Below, in pieces: positions 23,436 to 31,932 of a DNA stretch of 64,000 nt (positions within the stretch are counted from its first letter, which is position 1; the number at the start of each line of letters is the position of its first letter). This stretch comes from Inquilinus limosus (GTDB lineage Bacteria; Pseudomonadota; Alphaproteobacteria; DSM-16000; Inquilinaceae): the NCBI RefSeq assembly GCF_002195995.1, contig NZ_NHON01000003.1, positions 62,001-126,000 of the forward strand. Direction: 5' to 3'. The position numbers and the translations under genes were made by a program. The notes under the pieces are model-generated. The model was not told the DNA's origin and ran no database searches. It was given only the letters and a program-made list of their open reading frames with translations.

Positions 23436-25502
23436 TCAGATGACCCGGATATCGGTGACCATCAGGTCGGCACCGGCCCCGAGGAAAAAGGAGAACCTCG
23501 CCTTGACGGCGCCCAACGGCGCCGAGGCCACGGCGCGGAACCGCAACCACGAGGTGAAGCCGTTGGTCGCGAGAACGGAGCCGGTCTGCGTGGCCACCGG
23601 GGGCGTCCTGATCGGCTGGCCATTCTGATCGAAGTATTTGAACTCGTGGTCGTCCGCGTCGATCCAGCGCGGATAGATGCGGAAATATCCAGAGGCGGCG
23701 CCCGTGTATTTCAGCCAAAAATCCACGACGTGATCATATCCGCTTTCGACTGCCAGAGGCGCATCGGTCTGAATCTCCACACCGGTCGTCGTCGCATGGA
23801 TCCGGATCGCCTCATTCGCGCCCATCGGTAGGTCCGACGTCGCTTTGTAAAAGCCCCCCTGTCCATAGCCGACGCTAGCCCAATGGCCCTTCGACGTAAG
23901 ATCGTCGGTGATTGGCATCGACCGGCCGGTCGGATCGGCGAGCACGAGTCGGTTCGGGCCTTCCCGCAGGCGGTACGACTGTGCCGTGGAGTTGTCGATG
24001 GCGAGATCGGTACAGGTCATTCGACCGCCATGGACGAAATAGGCCGCCTGATCCGTCGAATCGATACGCCACTGGTGGACCGTCGTATCGCGAAACACGA
24101 TCTCGTAATCCGGCGCCTGGCTGGCATCGACAAGATTGTGCAGGCTTCGATCGACAACCCCGTCGTCCCGACGGATCACCACATCGTCCAACAGCAGCCG
24201 CCCGGTGGCGCCCGGCGCTACCTTGAACGGGATGGGATTTGACCATCCCACGGGGAAGACGTTGGGCCAGCCATAGTGGCCATTGCGGCAGGACCGGTAG
24301 GTCACATCGCCGGTCAGATAATCCGAGCAGGCACGCTCGACATCGCAGTTCTCGACGACGATACCGCCACCCCAAAGATTGTAGCCGGCCGTGACCGCCC
24401 GCTGGATGCTACCGCCGATCAGGCGGACCAATCCGGCCCGGTTCACGAGCGTACGGCCAGCCGCATCGTCCCACCATGAAGCGCTGGCCTGGGTCCTCTG
24501 CGCCACGAAGATCGAGTCGTGGAACTGCAGGTACGCGTTCAGGGCGTTGCCGACGAAGGGCACCATCACCCCGACCGGGGAATAGCCGTGGATGTGGAAC
24601 TCGCTCTGCGGATACCGAGGCTGCGGCGCGTCCCCGTCATGCGCGCCCCAGACGATCCCGGTTTTCATGTTCCGGATTCGGAGACCGTCGATATATCCAT
24701 ATTGGGTCGCATCCCTATTGATATTAATCGGATTATTGTATTTATCCAAAACCTGCTGACCATCTTTGTTGACAAGATAAACATCTTCGCTCTTGCATCG
24801 CAGAGCGCATCTATAGTTCAGAGCATAGATGGGTGATGTCTTGTCACCATCGGAGATAACGCCGGCGTTAAAAATTCTGCCCTCGCGCCAGTTGCGCAGG
24901 GTCAGCACGGCATCGGCCGCGGTCGCTGCAATTCCGGTCAGGAAGAAGCCGGCCATGTCGATGATCTGGTAGAGCATCGAGGCGGTGACCGACGTCACCC
25001 GGTAGGTCCGGGTGAACCGGACCCGGTTGTAGCCCAGCGCGGTCTGCACCGCGTCGGTATCATCGACGGTGCCGTTCTCCCACCAGGAAGGAGTCACGAA
25101 CACCGCCTCGGTGATCAGGCCGTCCGGTCCCGCACGCCCCCCATCCCCGAACACCACGGTGCCGCCCCAGCCAGCCTCTCGGACGAAGATCCGGATCGGC
25201 GGAGCCGTGAACGGCCCGGCAAAGGTCAGTTTCGGATATGAGACGCGTGCCGTATAGGGGACGTCATAGGACACATCGTTCTCATCTTTCAGGGTGATGG
25301 TCTTCGGCACATCGGCCGTTCGATCGTCCTTGATCCGAATCTGCCCACCCGGCTCCACGACCACTGGAACCTCAACAGTCAGTTCTCCCGAGCCGGAGAC
25401 GGAAACGGGGCTGTCGATGACCAGACCAGCGTATCCCGCGAGGTCGTTAACCGCCGTCGCCAAGTCGGCGTAGATCGGGTTCGATGACGTCCTGAGCATC
25501 AT
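23436..25502 (-). CDS. Tailspike-like beta-helix protein inserted among head genes
   Basis: A 688-residue protein. After a beta-rich N-terminal part, DDTDAVQTALGYNRVRFTRT resembles the entry to the pectate-lyase-like helix of phage tailspikes. It continues with solenoid strands (GIVVENCDVERACSDYLTGD, YRSCRNG, YFVHGGRMTCTDLAIDN). The last ~150 residues look like a jelly-roll binding domain. Tailspikes usually degrade or bind O-antigen or capsule. Its place between portal and protease genes is unusual, and 24660-24860 is notably AT-rich, so it is probably a late insertion. Confidence 0.65.
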   Translation of the reverse strand: MMLRTSSNPIYADLATAVNDLAGYAGLVIDSPVSVSGSGELTVEVPVVVEPGGQIRIKDDRTADVPKTITLKDENDVSYDVPYTARVSYPKLTFAGPFTAPPIRIFVREAGWGGTVVFGDGGRAGPDGLITEAVFVTPSWWENGTVDDTDAVQTALGYNRVRFTRTYRVTSVTASMLYQIIDMAGFFLTGIAATAADAVLTLRNWREGRIFNAGVISDGDKTSPIYALNYRCALRCKSEDVYLVNKDGQQVLDKYNNPININRDATQYGYIDGLRIRNMKTGIVWGAHDGDAPQPRYPQSEFHIHGYSPVGVMVPFVGNALNAYLQFHDSIFVAQRTQASASWWDDAAGRTLVNRAGLVRLIGGSIQRAVTAGYNLWGGGIVVENCDVERACSDYLTGDVTYRSCRNGHYGWPNVFPVGWSNPIPFKVAPGATGRLLLDDVVIRRDDGVVDRSLHNLVDASQAPDYEIVFRDTTVHQWRIDSTDQAAYFVHGGRMTCTDLAIDNSTAQSYRLREGPNRLVLADPTGRSMPITDDLTSKGHWASVGYGQGGFYKATSDLPMGANEAIRIHATTTGVEIQTDAPLAVESGYDHVVDFWLKYTGAASGYFRIYPRWIDADDHEFKYFDQNGQPIRTPPVATQTGSVLATNGFTSWLRFRAVASAPLGAVKARFSFFLGAGADLMVTDIRVI

Positions 25503-25571
25503 GAATCGTCTCCATCGGAATTGAAGAGGAATGACCGAAGGCCAAGTGATCGCGACGTATCAGGCCGAGAC

Positions 25572-26822
25572 CTACTCACTCTCCGGCAGGCCCGGATACA
25601 CGCGGTCCTCGACCAACTGGCCCCGCACCGCGGCGGCCAGCATTTCGGGCGGCACCAGTGCCGTCCGGGCATAGATCTCGGTCGCTTGCGCCTTCTTCAG
25701 CCCGATCTCGGCCCGGTCTTCGGCCCCGAGCTGCCATAGTGGCGCCCAGTCGTACCGGATCTCCGGCGGCCGGGTGCCGAGCGCGCTGAGGATCAGCGCC
25801 TCGTCCAGCCGCTGCAGCGCCGGGCCCAGCGTCACCCGCTGCTCCGCCGCGATCCGGTCGTAGTAGTTGCGGGTGTCGCCCTCGCCGGTCGCGTTCAGCC
25901 CGGCCGGGGCCTGGCCCAGCAGCCGGGTGGCCGGGATGTCGGCGGCGCCTGCGGCGATCTGCAGATATTGCTGCATGATCTCGGGCAGTTGGGCGAAGCT
26001 CAGCTGCTTGCGGTCCCACTCCTCCTCCTTGTCGATGACCAGGGCATTCACCAGGCCCTTCATCGTGTTGGCCAGGGTGAACCGGTCGACGAGCTTGCTG
26101 GCGTAGTCGGGCTGCGCCAGATGCTGGGTGAGCTGCGGGATGCGGATGACGTCGAGCTTGGCTTCATGGATCAGCGTCGCCACGCCCTGGGCGGCAAGCC
26201 CGGCCTGGCGGATCGCATCCATCATCGCCTGCAGCACGCTGTCGCCCCAGCCGTCGCCGGCGGTCCCGTCCGGCAGCTCGGCGCCGGGCAGCCGCACGAC
26301 CCGGCTGGCATGCAGCCGCACGCCCGCCTGCCCCGCCCCCGACCCGCCGGCCGATGCGACCTGGTACCAGCCGGGCTCGCCGAAGCCGGGCGACAGGACA
26401 TCGCGGTCGATCTCGCCGGGCGAAATCTCCCAGCGATGCATGACATGCAGGTAGCGCAAGCCCCCGCGGCCGAGCGGCGGCAACGGCTGCGCCGGGTCGC
26501 CGTCGCCCGCGCCCAGCACCAGGGCGGCGCCGCCGTAGAGCCGGGCCAGCCGCAGCGCCCGCGCCACCTTGCGCTGGACGCCGAGCCGCGCCTCCTCCGC
26601 CTCGATCGCGGCGATCTGCGCCGGATCGGCATGCCAACGCCGCCATTCCCGGGTCATGTCGAAGGGCGGCACGTCGATCACCTTGCGGGCGATCCAGTCG
26701 CCGCGATAGGCGGCGTCGAGCTGCCCGCGATCCTGCATGACCTGCAGGAACCGGTCATGCGCGAGCTTGTCCCTGGCGGTGAACAGGCCGGCAAGGACAT
26801 TGGTCAGCGTGTCCAGAAACAA
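25572..26822 (-). CDS. DUF1073 family phage portal protein
   Basis: A 416-residue protein. DAAYRGDWIARKVIDVPPFDMTREWR and the ARLYGGAALVLGAGDGDP block are hallmark segments of DUF1073 portals, and LLGQAPAGLNATGEGDTRNYYDRIAAEQ is the conserved C-terminal wing/crown motif. Twelve copies form the DNA gate at one capsid vertex. The length covers the portal only; the Acb1 (anti-CBASS) domain fused in some relatives is absent. Confidence 0.9.
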   Translation of the reverse strand: MFLDTLTNVLAGLFTARDKLAHDRFLQVMQDRGQLDAAYRGDWIARKVIDVPPFDMTREWRRWHADPAQIAAIEAEEARLGVQRKVARALRLARLYGGAALVLGAGDGDPAQPLPPLGRGGLRYLHVMHRWEISPGEIDRDVLSPGFGEPGWYQVASAGGSGAGQAGVRLHASRVVRLPGAELPDGTAGDGWGDSVLQAMMDAIRQAGLAAQGVATLIHEAKLDVIRIPQLTQHLAQPDYASKLVDRFTLANTMKGLVNALVIDKEEEWDRKQLSFAQLPEIMQQYLQIAAGAADIPATRLLGQAPAGLNATGEGDTRNYYDRIAAEQRVTLGPALQRLDEALILSALGTRPPEIRYDWAPLWQLGAEDRAEIGLKKAQATEIYARTALVPPEMLAAAVRGQLVEDRVYPGLPESE

Positions 26823-26864
26823 GGCTGGCCTCCGAGAGCCCCATCGGCTCGGTTGTGATGTTGC

Positions 26865-28436
26865 TCAGATGCCGGTTCCGACCCAGCTCAGCGAGCCGTC
26901 GTAGCTGCCCCGCTGCCGCCCCTCGACCGCATAGCGCAGCGCGTCGATGACATGATTCTCGCGGTCTTCCAGCCGACGCAGCTTCGCCCCGGTGTGCGGG
27001 TCGGTGCGGTAGCTGTAGAGCGCCAGCTCGTCGATCAGGTGCCGGCAGCGCGGATGCACCAGGATGTCATGGCTTTTCAGGAATTCGACACCGTCCTCGA
27101 CGGAGCCGGTGCCCTTGACCGCCGCGCGGATGTTGGGGAAGCCGTGGCGCTGCATGTAGCTGATGGTCTCGGGCCGAGCGCTGTCGGCGGTGATCGGCCA
27201 GCGCCGGGCTTCCGGAATGGTGTCGAACAGGGCCGGCGTACGGTCGATCTCGCATCCGACCGCATAGGCTTCGTGGTCGACGAACAGCGTCCGCTCCTCG
27301 ACAAAACAGCGCACCAGCACGGTCGGGTCGGTGCTGAAGCCCCAGTCGGCGCCGAACAGGAACCGGGTGCCGGCCGGCGGCTCGAACGCCTCCGCCCGCC
27401 AGTTCGAGAACACCCGCGTGTCGCTGATGCGGCGATAGCCGCCCAGCCAGATGTGCTGGTGCTTGTCCGGATCGCGCTGCCGGTCCCACTCCATCTCGGC
27501 CTTCAGCACCTCCGGGAAATTCGGGTTGTCCGACCAGTTGGCCTCGACTAGGAGGGCGCCAGGCGGCGGCGGGCCGCCGCGGAACAGCACATCCACCGGA
27601 TCCTCCGCCCGCGTCGGGTTCCAGGAGAACCACAGCTCCGACCCCGGCTTGCGAATGGTCGGGCGCAGCAGCTCGAGACTGCGGGCCGACAGCGCCTGCG
27701 CTTCCTCCACCCAGGCGATGTCGTAGCCCTCCAGCGACTTGATGCTCTCCGCCGTGTGATTCTGCATGCCCTGGAAGATGATGCGGCCGTCGCCGGGCCC
27801 GAGGATACGCTCCGCCTGGACCCGAAAATGGCCGCCGGCGCCCAACGCCTGGATCTTGTCCTCGATCAGCCGCTTCACCGACTGGTCCAGCGACCGCTGC
27901 ACCTCGCGGATACACACGGCCCGCACCGGCGCCGTGTCGACGCAGCGCCGCACCAGCAGCTCGGCGAAGACATGCGACTTGCCGGAGCCGCGGCCGCCAT
28001 GCACACCCTTGTAGCGCGACCGATCGAGCAGCTGCCGGAACTTGAGCGGCAGATCGGGCGAGGGCAGCCCTGCAGTGCCCTTCACGGGCAGGATCTCGGC
28101 CTCGGGCGGCAAACTCCGCAGCCGATCGAGGTGCCGCGACAGCTCCTGCACCTCCTCCGGCATGCACAAGCCTTTCGCCAGGACGAACCGGGTCCTCTCC
28201 TGCAGCTTCGCCACCGCGGCCGACGATACCGGCTGCCGCCGCAGCCGCCGCTGCTCCTCCTGTCGGAAAGCCTCGATCAGGACCCAGGGCTTCCTCAGCA
28301 GCTTCGAGGCGGTGTCCTTGGGCTCGGATCGCGTATATCCCGCCTTCCGGGCCGCATCGGCGCCATTGCCGGACCCGACATAGGCGCTGGCGAAACGGCG
28401 CTGATTCCTATTCGGCGTTCTCCGCTGCTGCGCCAT
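26865..28436 (-). CDS. Phage terminase with small- and large-subunit parts in one protein
   Basis: A 523-residue protein. Residues 1-60 (NQRRFASAYVGSGNGADAARKAGY and the LLRKPWV helix) match the DNA-binding domain of Terminase_2 small subunits, which are normally separate. From about 130 it is a PBSX-type large subunit: Walker A GGRGSGKS (147-154), Walker B DIAWVEE (239-245) and nuclease aspartates Asp364 (GADWG), Asp418 and Asp498. It packages DNA into proheads and is first in the morphogenesis operon, directly after a strong promoter. No separate small-subunit gene is present in the window. Confidence 0.9.
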   Translation of the reverse strand: MAQQRRTPNRNQRRFASAYVGSGNGADAARKAGYTRSEPKDTASKLLRKPWVLIEAFRQEEQRRLRRQPVSSAAVAKLQERTRFVLAKGLCMPEEVQELSRHLDRLRSLPPEAEILPVKGTAGLPSPDLPLKFRQLLDRSRYKGVHGGRGSGKSHVFAELLVRRCVDTAPVRAVCIREVQRSLDQSVKRLIEDKIQALGAGGHFRVQAERILGPGDGRIIFQGMQNHTAESIKSLEGYDIAWVEEAQALSARSLELLRPTIRKPGSELWFSWNPTRAEDPVDVLFRGGPPPPGALLVEANWSDNPNFPEVLKAEMEWDRQRDPDKHQHIWLGGYRRISDTRVFSNWRAEAFEPPAGTRFLFGADWGFSTDPTVLVRCFVEERTLFVDHEAYAVGCEIDRTPALFDTIPEARRWPITADSARPETISYMQRHGFPNIRAAVKGTGSVEDGVEFLKSHDILVHPRCRHLIDELALYSYRTDPHTGAKLRRLEDRENHVIDALRYAVEGRQRGSYDGSLSWVGTGI

Positions 28437-28524
28437 GCCGCCCCCACGCCTCCAACCCGGACACCGGAACGAAAGCGCCCGCCGCGGCGGTGCCGGGCGG
28501 GCGCAACTGTCTGACTGTATCTGA

Positions 28525-28554
28525 ACTATGCCACGCGACGCGGCATCGTGTCAA
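28525..28554 (-). promoter_or_regulatory. Sigma-70-like promoter with overlapping palindrome, driving the phage operon
   Basis: On the minus strand a perfect -35 TTGACA (28549-28554) and a CATAGT -10 (28525-28530) are 18 bases apart. An imperfect palindrome with ATGCC and GGCAT arms (28528-28546) fills the spacer, a classical operator position. The terminase start is about 90 bases downstream. The rest of the 28437-28650 gap shows nothing recognisable. Confidence 0.6.
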
Positions 28555-28650
28555 GAACAAAAAGCGAACACCCTTATCTCTCGTGCGCAGCCCGCCCGGG
28601 CAGATGGCGAAACCCCGAAACCGCGACCGGGAAAGACTTCGGACATCCGC

Positions 28651-29769
28651 TCAGGCCATGGCGCCGCGGGCCGCGATGGGCCACAGGCATTCGACCCGGC
28701 CGGACCGGACCCCGACATACCAGTCGTAGCGGTCGATCGTCGGGTCGCAATGCCCCGGCACCAAGCGCAGCATCTCGCCGAGTCGGGGCCGGTCGGCGCC
28801 GGGCTCGATCACCAGCCGGCCATGCTCGTCCGACGGGCCCTCGTAGCGGATGCCGTCGCGGCCCGAGACCAGGGGCATGCCGCTGTCGGTGGGCAGCGCC
28901 TTGTGCCCGGCATCGACCACGGCGGCACCGTCGCGCGGCACGCTCATCACCGTCGCCAGCACGGACAGCGCCTGGCGGAAGGGCGGCGGCGGGTCGTTGC
29001 GGGCATAATCCGCATCCATGAAGGCGTAGGAGCCGACCTGCAGCTCGGTGAACACGCCGCTCGCCGCCTCCAGCGCGAAGGTGCCGGTGCCGGCGCCGCC
29101 GATGATCGGGCAGTCGAGGCCGGCGCGGCGCAGATCCTCCACCGTCCGCTCCGCCGCCTGCGCCGCTTCGGCGATGGCGGCGGCGCGCTCCTCCGGCGAT
29201 CTCTTGTGCTGGGCGCGGCCGTGATAGGCCTGCAGCCCGCCGAAGGCCAAATGCCGGCTGGCGGCGATGCGCCGGGCCAGGGCCACCGCCTCCTCCCCCG
29301 GCGCCACGCCGCAGCGGCCGGTGCCGACATCGATCTCGACCAGCACAGTCAGCCGCGTGCCCGCCGCCTCCGCCGCAGTCTCGATCGCCGCCACGCCATC
29401 GGGATGGTCGGCGCAGACGGCGACCTGCGCGATCCGGGTCAGCGCCGCCAGCCGCGCCAGCTTGCGCGGACCGACCACCTCGTTGCTGACCAGGATGTCC
29501 AGCACGCCGCCCCAGGCCAGGATCTCGGCCTCCGCCACCTTCTGGGTGCATTGGCCGACCGCGCCGCGCGCCAGCTGCCGATGGGCGATGACCAGCGATT
29601 TGTGGGTCTTGGCATGCGGCCGCAGCTTCACCCCGGCCGCCGCGGCCAGCCCGGCCATGTGGTCGAGATTGGCCTCGAAGGCGTCGAGGTCGAGGATCAG
29701 GGCCGGGGTGTCGACCTCCTCCTCGCGCATGCCCGGCTCGGCCGGCGGCGGCTGCAGCATCGATCGCAC
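28651..29769 (-). CDS. DSD1-family PLP enzyme (D-threonine aldolase / 3-hydroxyaspartate type)
   Basis: A 372-residue fold-type III PLP enzyme. Lys54 in LRPHAKTHKS is the Schiff-base lysine. EIDVGTGRCGV, GGLQAYHGRAQ and GGAGTGTF are cofactor-binding loops. The metal site near the C-terminus reads HCD (His340, Asp342); His-x-Asp is the pattern of D-threonine aldolases, while His-x-Cys is known in eukaryotic D-serine dehydratase. The substrate is probably a D-3-hydroxyamino acid. It is the last gene of the sugar-transport operon, 16 bases after the GMC oxidoreductase gene. Confidence 0.85.
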   Translation of the reverse strand: MRSMLQPPPAEPGMREEEVDTPALILDLDAFEANLDHMAGLAAAAGVKLRPHAKTHKSLVIAHRQLARGAVGQCTQKVAEAEILAWGGVLDILVSNEVVGPRKLARLAALTRIAQVAVCADHPDGVAAIETAAEAAGTRLTVLVEIDVGTGRCGVAPGEEAVALARRIAASRHLAFGGLQAYHGRAQHKRSPEERAAAIAEAAQAAERTVEDLRRAGLDCPIIGGAGTGTFALEAASGVFTELQVGSYAFMDADYARNDPPPPFRQALSVLATVMSVPRDGAAVVDAGHKALPTDSGMPLVSGRDGIRYEGPSDEHGRLVIEPGADRPRLGEMLRLVPGHCDPTIDRYDWYVGVRSGRVECLWPIAARGAMA

Positions 29770-29785
29770 TCCCTGAGGCTTGGGC

Positions 29786-31408
29786 CTAGGCCGCCATCGG
29801 CCGGGTCGCGCCCTTCAGCTCGCGGAAATTGTCGCGGATATGGGTCGCCGCCCGCAAGGCCAGGGCCGAGATCGTCGGCGTCGGGTTGACCACGCCGCCG
29901 GTGGCCAGGACGCTGCCATCGACGATGAACAGGTTCGGCACGTCCCAGCTCTGCTGCCATTTGTTCACCACCGAGGTCTCGGGGTCGCTGCCCATGCGGC
30001 AGGTGCCGATCATGTGCCAGGCGGGGGTGCGGTAGACGCCGTCCTTGTCGCGATAGTCCTGCAGCTTGACCTCGAAGGCGCCGGCGGCGCTGCCGATGTC
30101 GACCAGCCGGTCGAGCATGTAGTTCATCATCCGCCGGTCGTTCTCGCCCGGCGCGTAATGCATGGTCGCGACCGGGATGCCGTCAGCATCGCGCCTCACC
30201 GGGTCGAGGGCGACGCGGTTCTCCGGGTTCGGCAGGTCGTCGCCGATGGCATAGACGCCGATGCCGTGGCCGAAATGGCGCTCGAACCACCGATGGTGAT
30301 CGCGGCCCCAGGGCGCCTTGGTCTCGGTGATCCAGCCGGCGGCGACCTCCGCCGCGGCCGAGGTGCTGGTCAGACAGTTGAAGTTGAAGCCGTTGACGAA
30401 GCCGCGGCCGACATCGGTCTCGGCGAATTGCCGGCTGATCAGCGAGGCGACGTAGCCCATATGGCCGTCGATCGGCTCGTCCACCCAGATCTCGGCTCCC
30501 ACCAGCGTGTGGTGCAGCAGATTGCGGCCGACCTGGTCCGACTGGTTGGCGAGATTGTCCGACGCCAGCAGCAGCCGCGGCGTGCCGACGCCGTTGGCGG
30601 CGACGACCACGATCTCGGCCGGCTGGAACTCGGTCCGGCCGGTCTCGCGGTCGATGTAGACGGCGCCGGTGGCGCGGCCGTCCCTGCCCTTCTCGATCCG
30701 CAGCACCCGGGCGTGGATGCGCAGCTCGGTCCCGGCGGCCAGCGCCTTGGGCCAGATCGACAGCGAATACTTGCTCATCGACCCGCGCGGGCAGCCATTG
30801 CAAATGCCGCAGCCATTGCAGCCCGGCCGGCCGTCATAGTCCTCCGAGATCACACCGGCCTCGGCCGGCCACCAGTGCCAGCCAAGATGGTCGAAGGCCT
30901 GGGACAGGCGGCGCGCCGCCTTGGTGAAGGGCAGCGGCCCGGTCGGGCAGGCCTCCCGTGGCGGCATCGCCGGGTCGCCGGCCAGGCCGCTGACGCCGAT
31001 CATGCGGTCCGCCGCCTCATAGAACGGGGCGACGTCCTCATAGGCGATCGGCCAGTTCGGCTGCAGCCCGTGCTCGTCGCCCTTGCGGAAATCCGACGGC
31101 CGGTAGCGCGGCCAGATCGCGCCATAGACATTGGTCGACCCGCCGACACCGTTCCACATCAGCACCTGTGAGCTGTCGGTGACCACCGGGTAGTCGTCCG
31201 GATGGCGGCGGCGGTTGATGTCGGCGTTCCACCGGGTGCGGCGCTGCCAGGACCAGTCGGAGCTGTAATGCGGATGGTCGCCGGCCTCGACCCAGGAGCC
31301 CTGCTCGAGGCAGACCACGTTGAGCCCGGCCTGGGCCAGCACCACGGCGGCGAGGGATCCGGTGGCGCCGGCGCCGATGATCAGGATGTCGCAGGATGGC
31401 TTGGTCAT
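29786..31408 (-). CDS. GMC oxidoreductase, large FAD subunit (gluconate 2-dehydrogenase-like)
   Basis: A 540-residue flavoenzyme. The N-terminal dinucleotide fold is IIGAGATGSLAAVVLAQAGL. The C-terminal GMC block has the active-site His region (WHMIGTCRMG) and GSVLATGGVVNPTPTISALA. A Cys-rich stretch, CNGCGICNGCPRG, is typical of gluconate/2-ketogluconate/fructose dehydrogenase large subunits. It oxidises a sugar or polyol hydroxyl, passing electrons to the respiratory chain. The start overlaps the subunit-3 stop (ATGA). No cytochrome c subunit gene follows, so the electron acceptor is uncertain. Confidence 0.9.
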   Translation of the reverse strand: MTKPSCDILIIGAGATGSLAAVVLAQAGLNVVCLEQGSWVEAGDHPHYSSDWSWQRRTRWNADINRRRHPDDYPVVTDSSQVLMWNGVGGSTNVYGAIWPRYRPSDFRKGDEHGLQPNWPIAYEDVAPFYEAADRMIGVSGLAGDPAMPPREACPTGPLPFTKAARRLSQAFDHLGWHWWPAEAGVISEDYDGRPGCNGCGICNGCPRGSMSKYSLSIWPKALAAGTELRIHARVLRIEKGRDGRATGAVYIDRETGRTEFQPAEIVVVAANGVGTPRLLLASDNLANQSDQVGRNLLHHTLVGAEIWVDEPIDGHMGYVASLISRQFAETDVGRGFVNGFNFNCLTSTSAAAEVAAGWITETKAPWGRDHHRWFERHFGHGIGVYAIGDDLPNPENRVALDPVRRDADGIPVATMHYAPGENDRRMMNYMLDRLVDIGSAAGAFEVKLQDYRDKDGVYRTPAWHMIGTCRMGSDPETSVVNKWQQSWDVPNLFIVDGSVLATGGVVNPTPTISALALRAATHIRDNFRELKGATRPMAA

Positions 31409-31932
31409 CGCTTCAGGCCCCAGGCTTGCGTGCGGTCGCTGTCGAGATCGAGGGCGGAGATGTCGACCGGGCGCACATCCCCGGTCGGCAGCCAGCGGCC
31501 GCGGCCGTGCTTCGGGGCGTCGCGGGCCGGATCGAAGCGCTGCAGCGGATAGCCCTTCACATGCGGCCGCAGCCGGTAGGGATGGCCCTGGGCGTTGATC
31601 ACCGCGACCACATAGGGGCTCTCGTAATAGGCGTAGTACGCGGCGTCGCGGACCCAGCCGAACAGCTCGGGCTCCGCCGCCTCCAGGGCCTGCACGATGG
31701 CGATGCGCCGCTCCTCCGGCTGGTCGGCAAAGGGACCGCCGGCCTGCAGGATCGCCTGGGTGAGCCGCGTGAGGTCGCTCTCGCCCCGCTCCTCGACCAG
31801 ATGGATCGCCAGCGTCGACTGGACGCCGATGGTGGCTCCGGAGGGCCAGTCGCCCTCGCCCGGCAGCAGCAGGTCGACCAGGTCGGCCAGCAGCCGCGCC
31901 GAGACGGCGGAAGAAGGTGTGGTTGTGGTCAT
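31405..31932 (-). CDS. Gluconate 2-dehydrogenase subunit 3 family protein
   Basis: A 175-residue protein from the ATG at 31932, which overlaps the upstream stop. The family pattern includes LVDLLLPGEGDWPSGATIGV near the start, a central FGWVRDAAYYAYYESP and the C-terminal QAWGLKR. Subunit 3 helps mature and export the FAD subunit. No Tat signal is visible here, which is unusual because homologues often carry it, so a cytoplasmic or atypical export route is possible. Confidence 0.88.
   Translation of the reverse strand: MTTTTPSSAVSARLLADLVDLLLPGEGDWPSGATIGVQSTLAIHLVEERGESDLTRLTQAILQAGGPFADQPEERRIAIVQALEAAEPELFGWVRDAAYYAYYESPYVVAVINAQGHPYRLRPHVKGYPLQRFDPARDAPKHGRGRWLPTGDVRPVDISALDLDSDRTQAWGLKR

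Noticed and set aside
25572-26822. Possible Acb1 anti-CBASS protein
   Set aside because: The family name is shared with DUF1073 portals, but the protein is only portal-length and no Acb1 nuclease part is present.
1928-28436. Identification as a classical gene transfer agent of the RcGTA type
   Set aside because: The gene set differs (DUF1073 portal, DUF2184 capsid, PBSX terminase, tailspike, spanins in the cluster) from RcGTA; only some tail genes are GTA-like.
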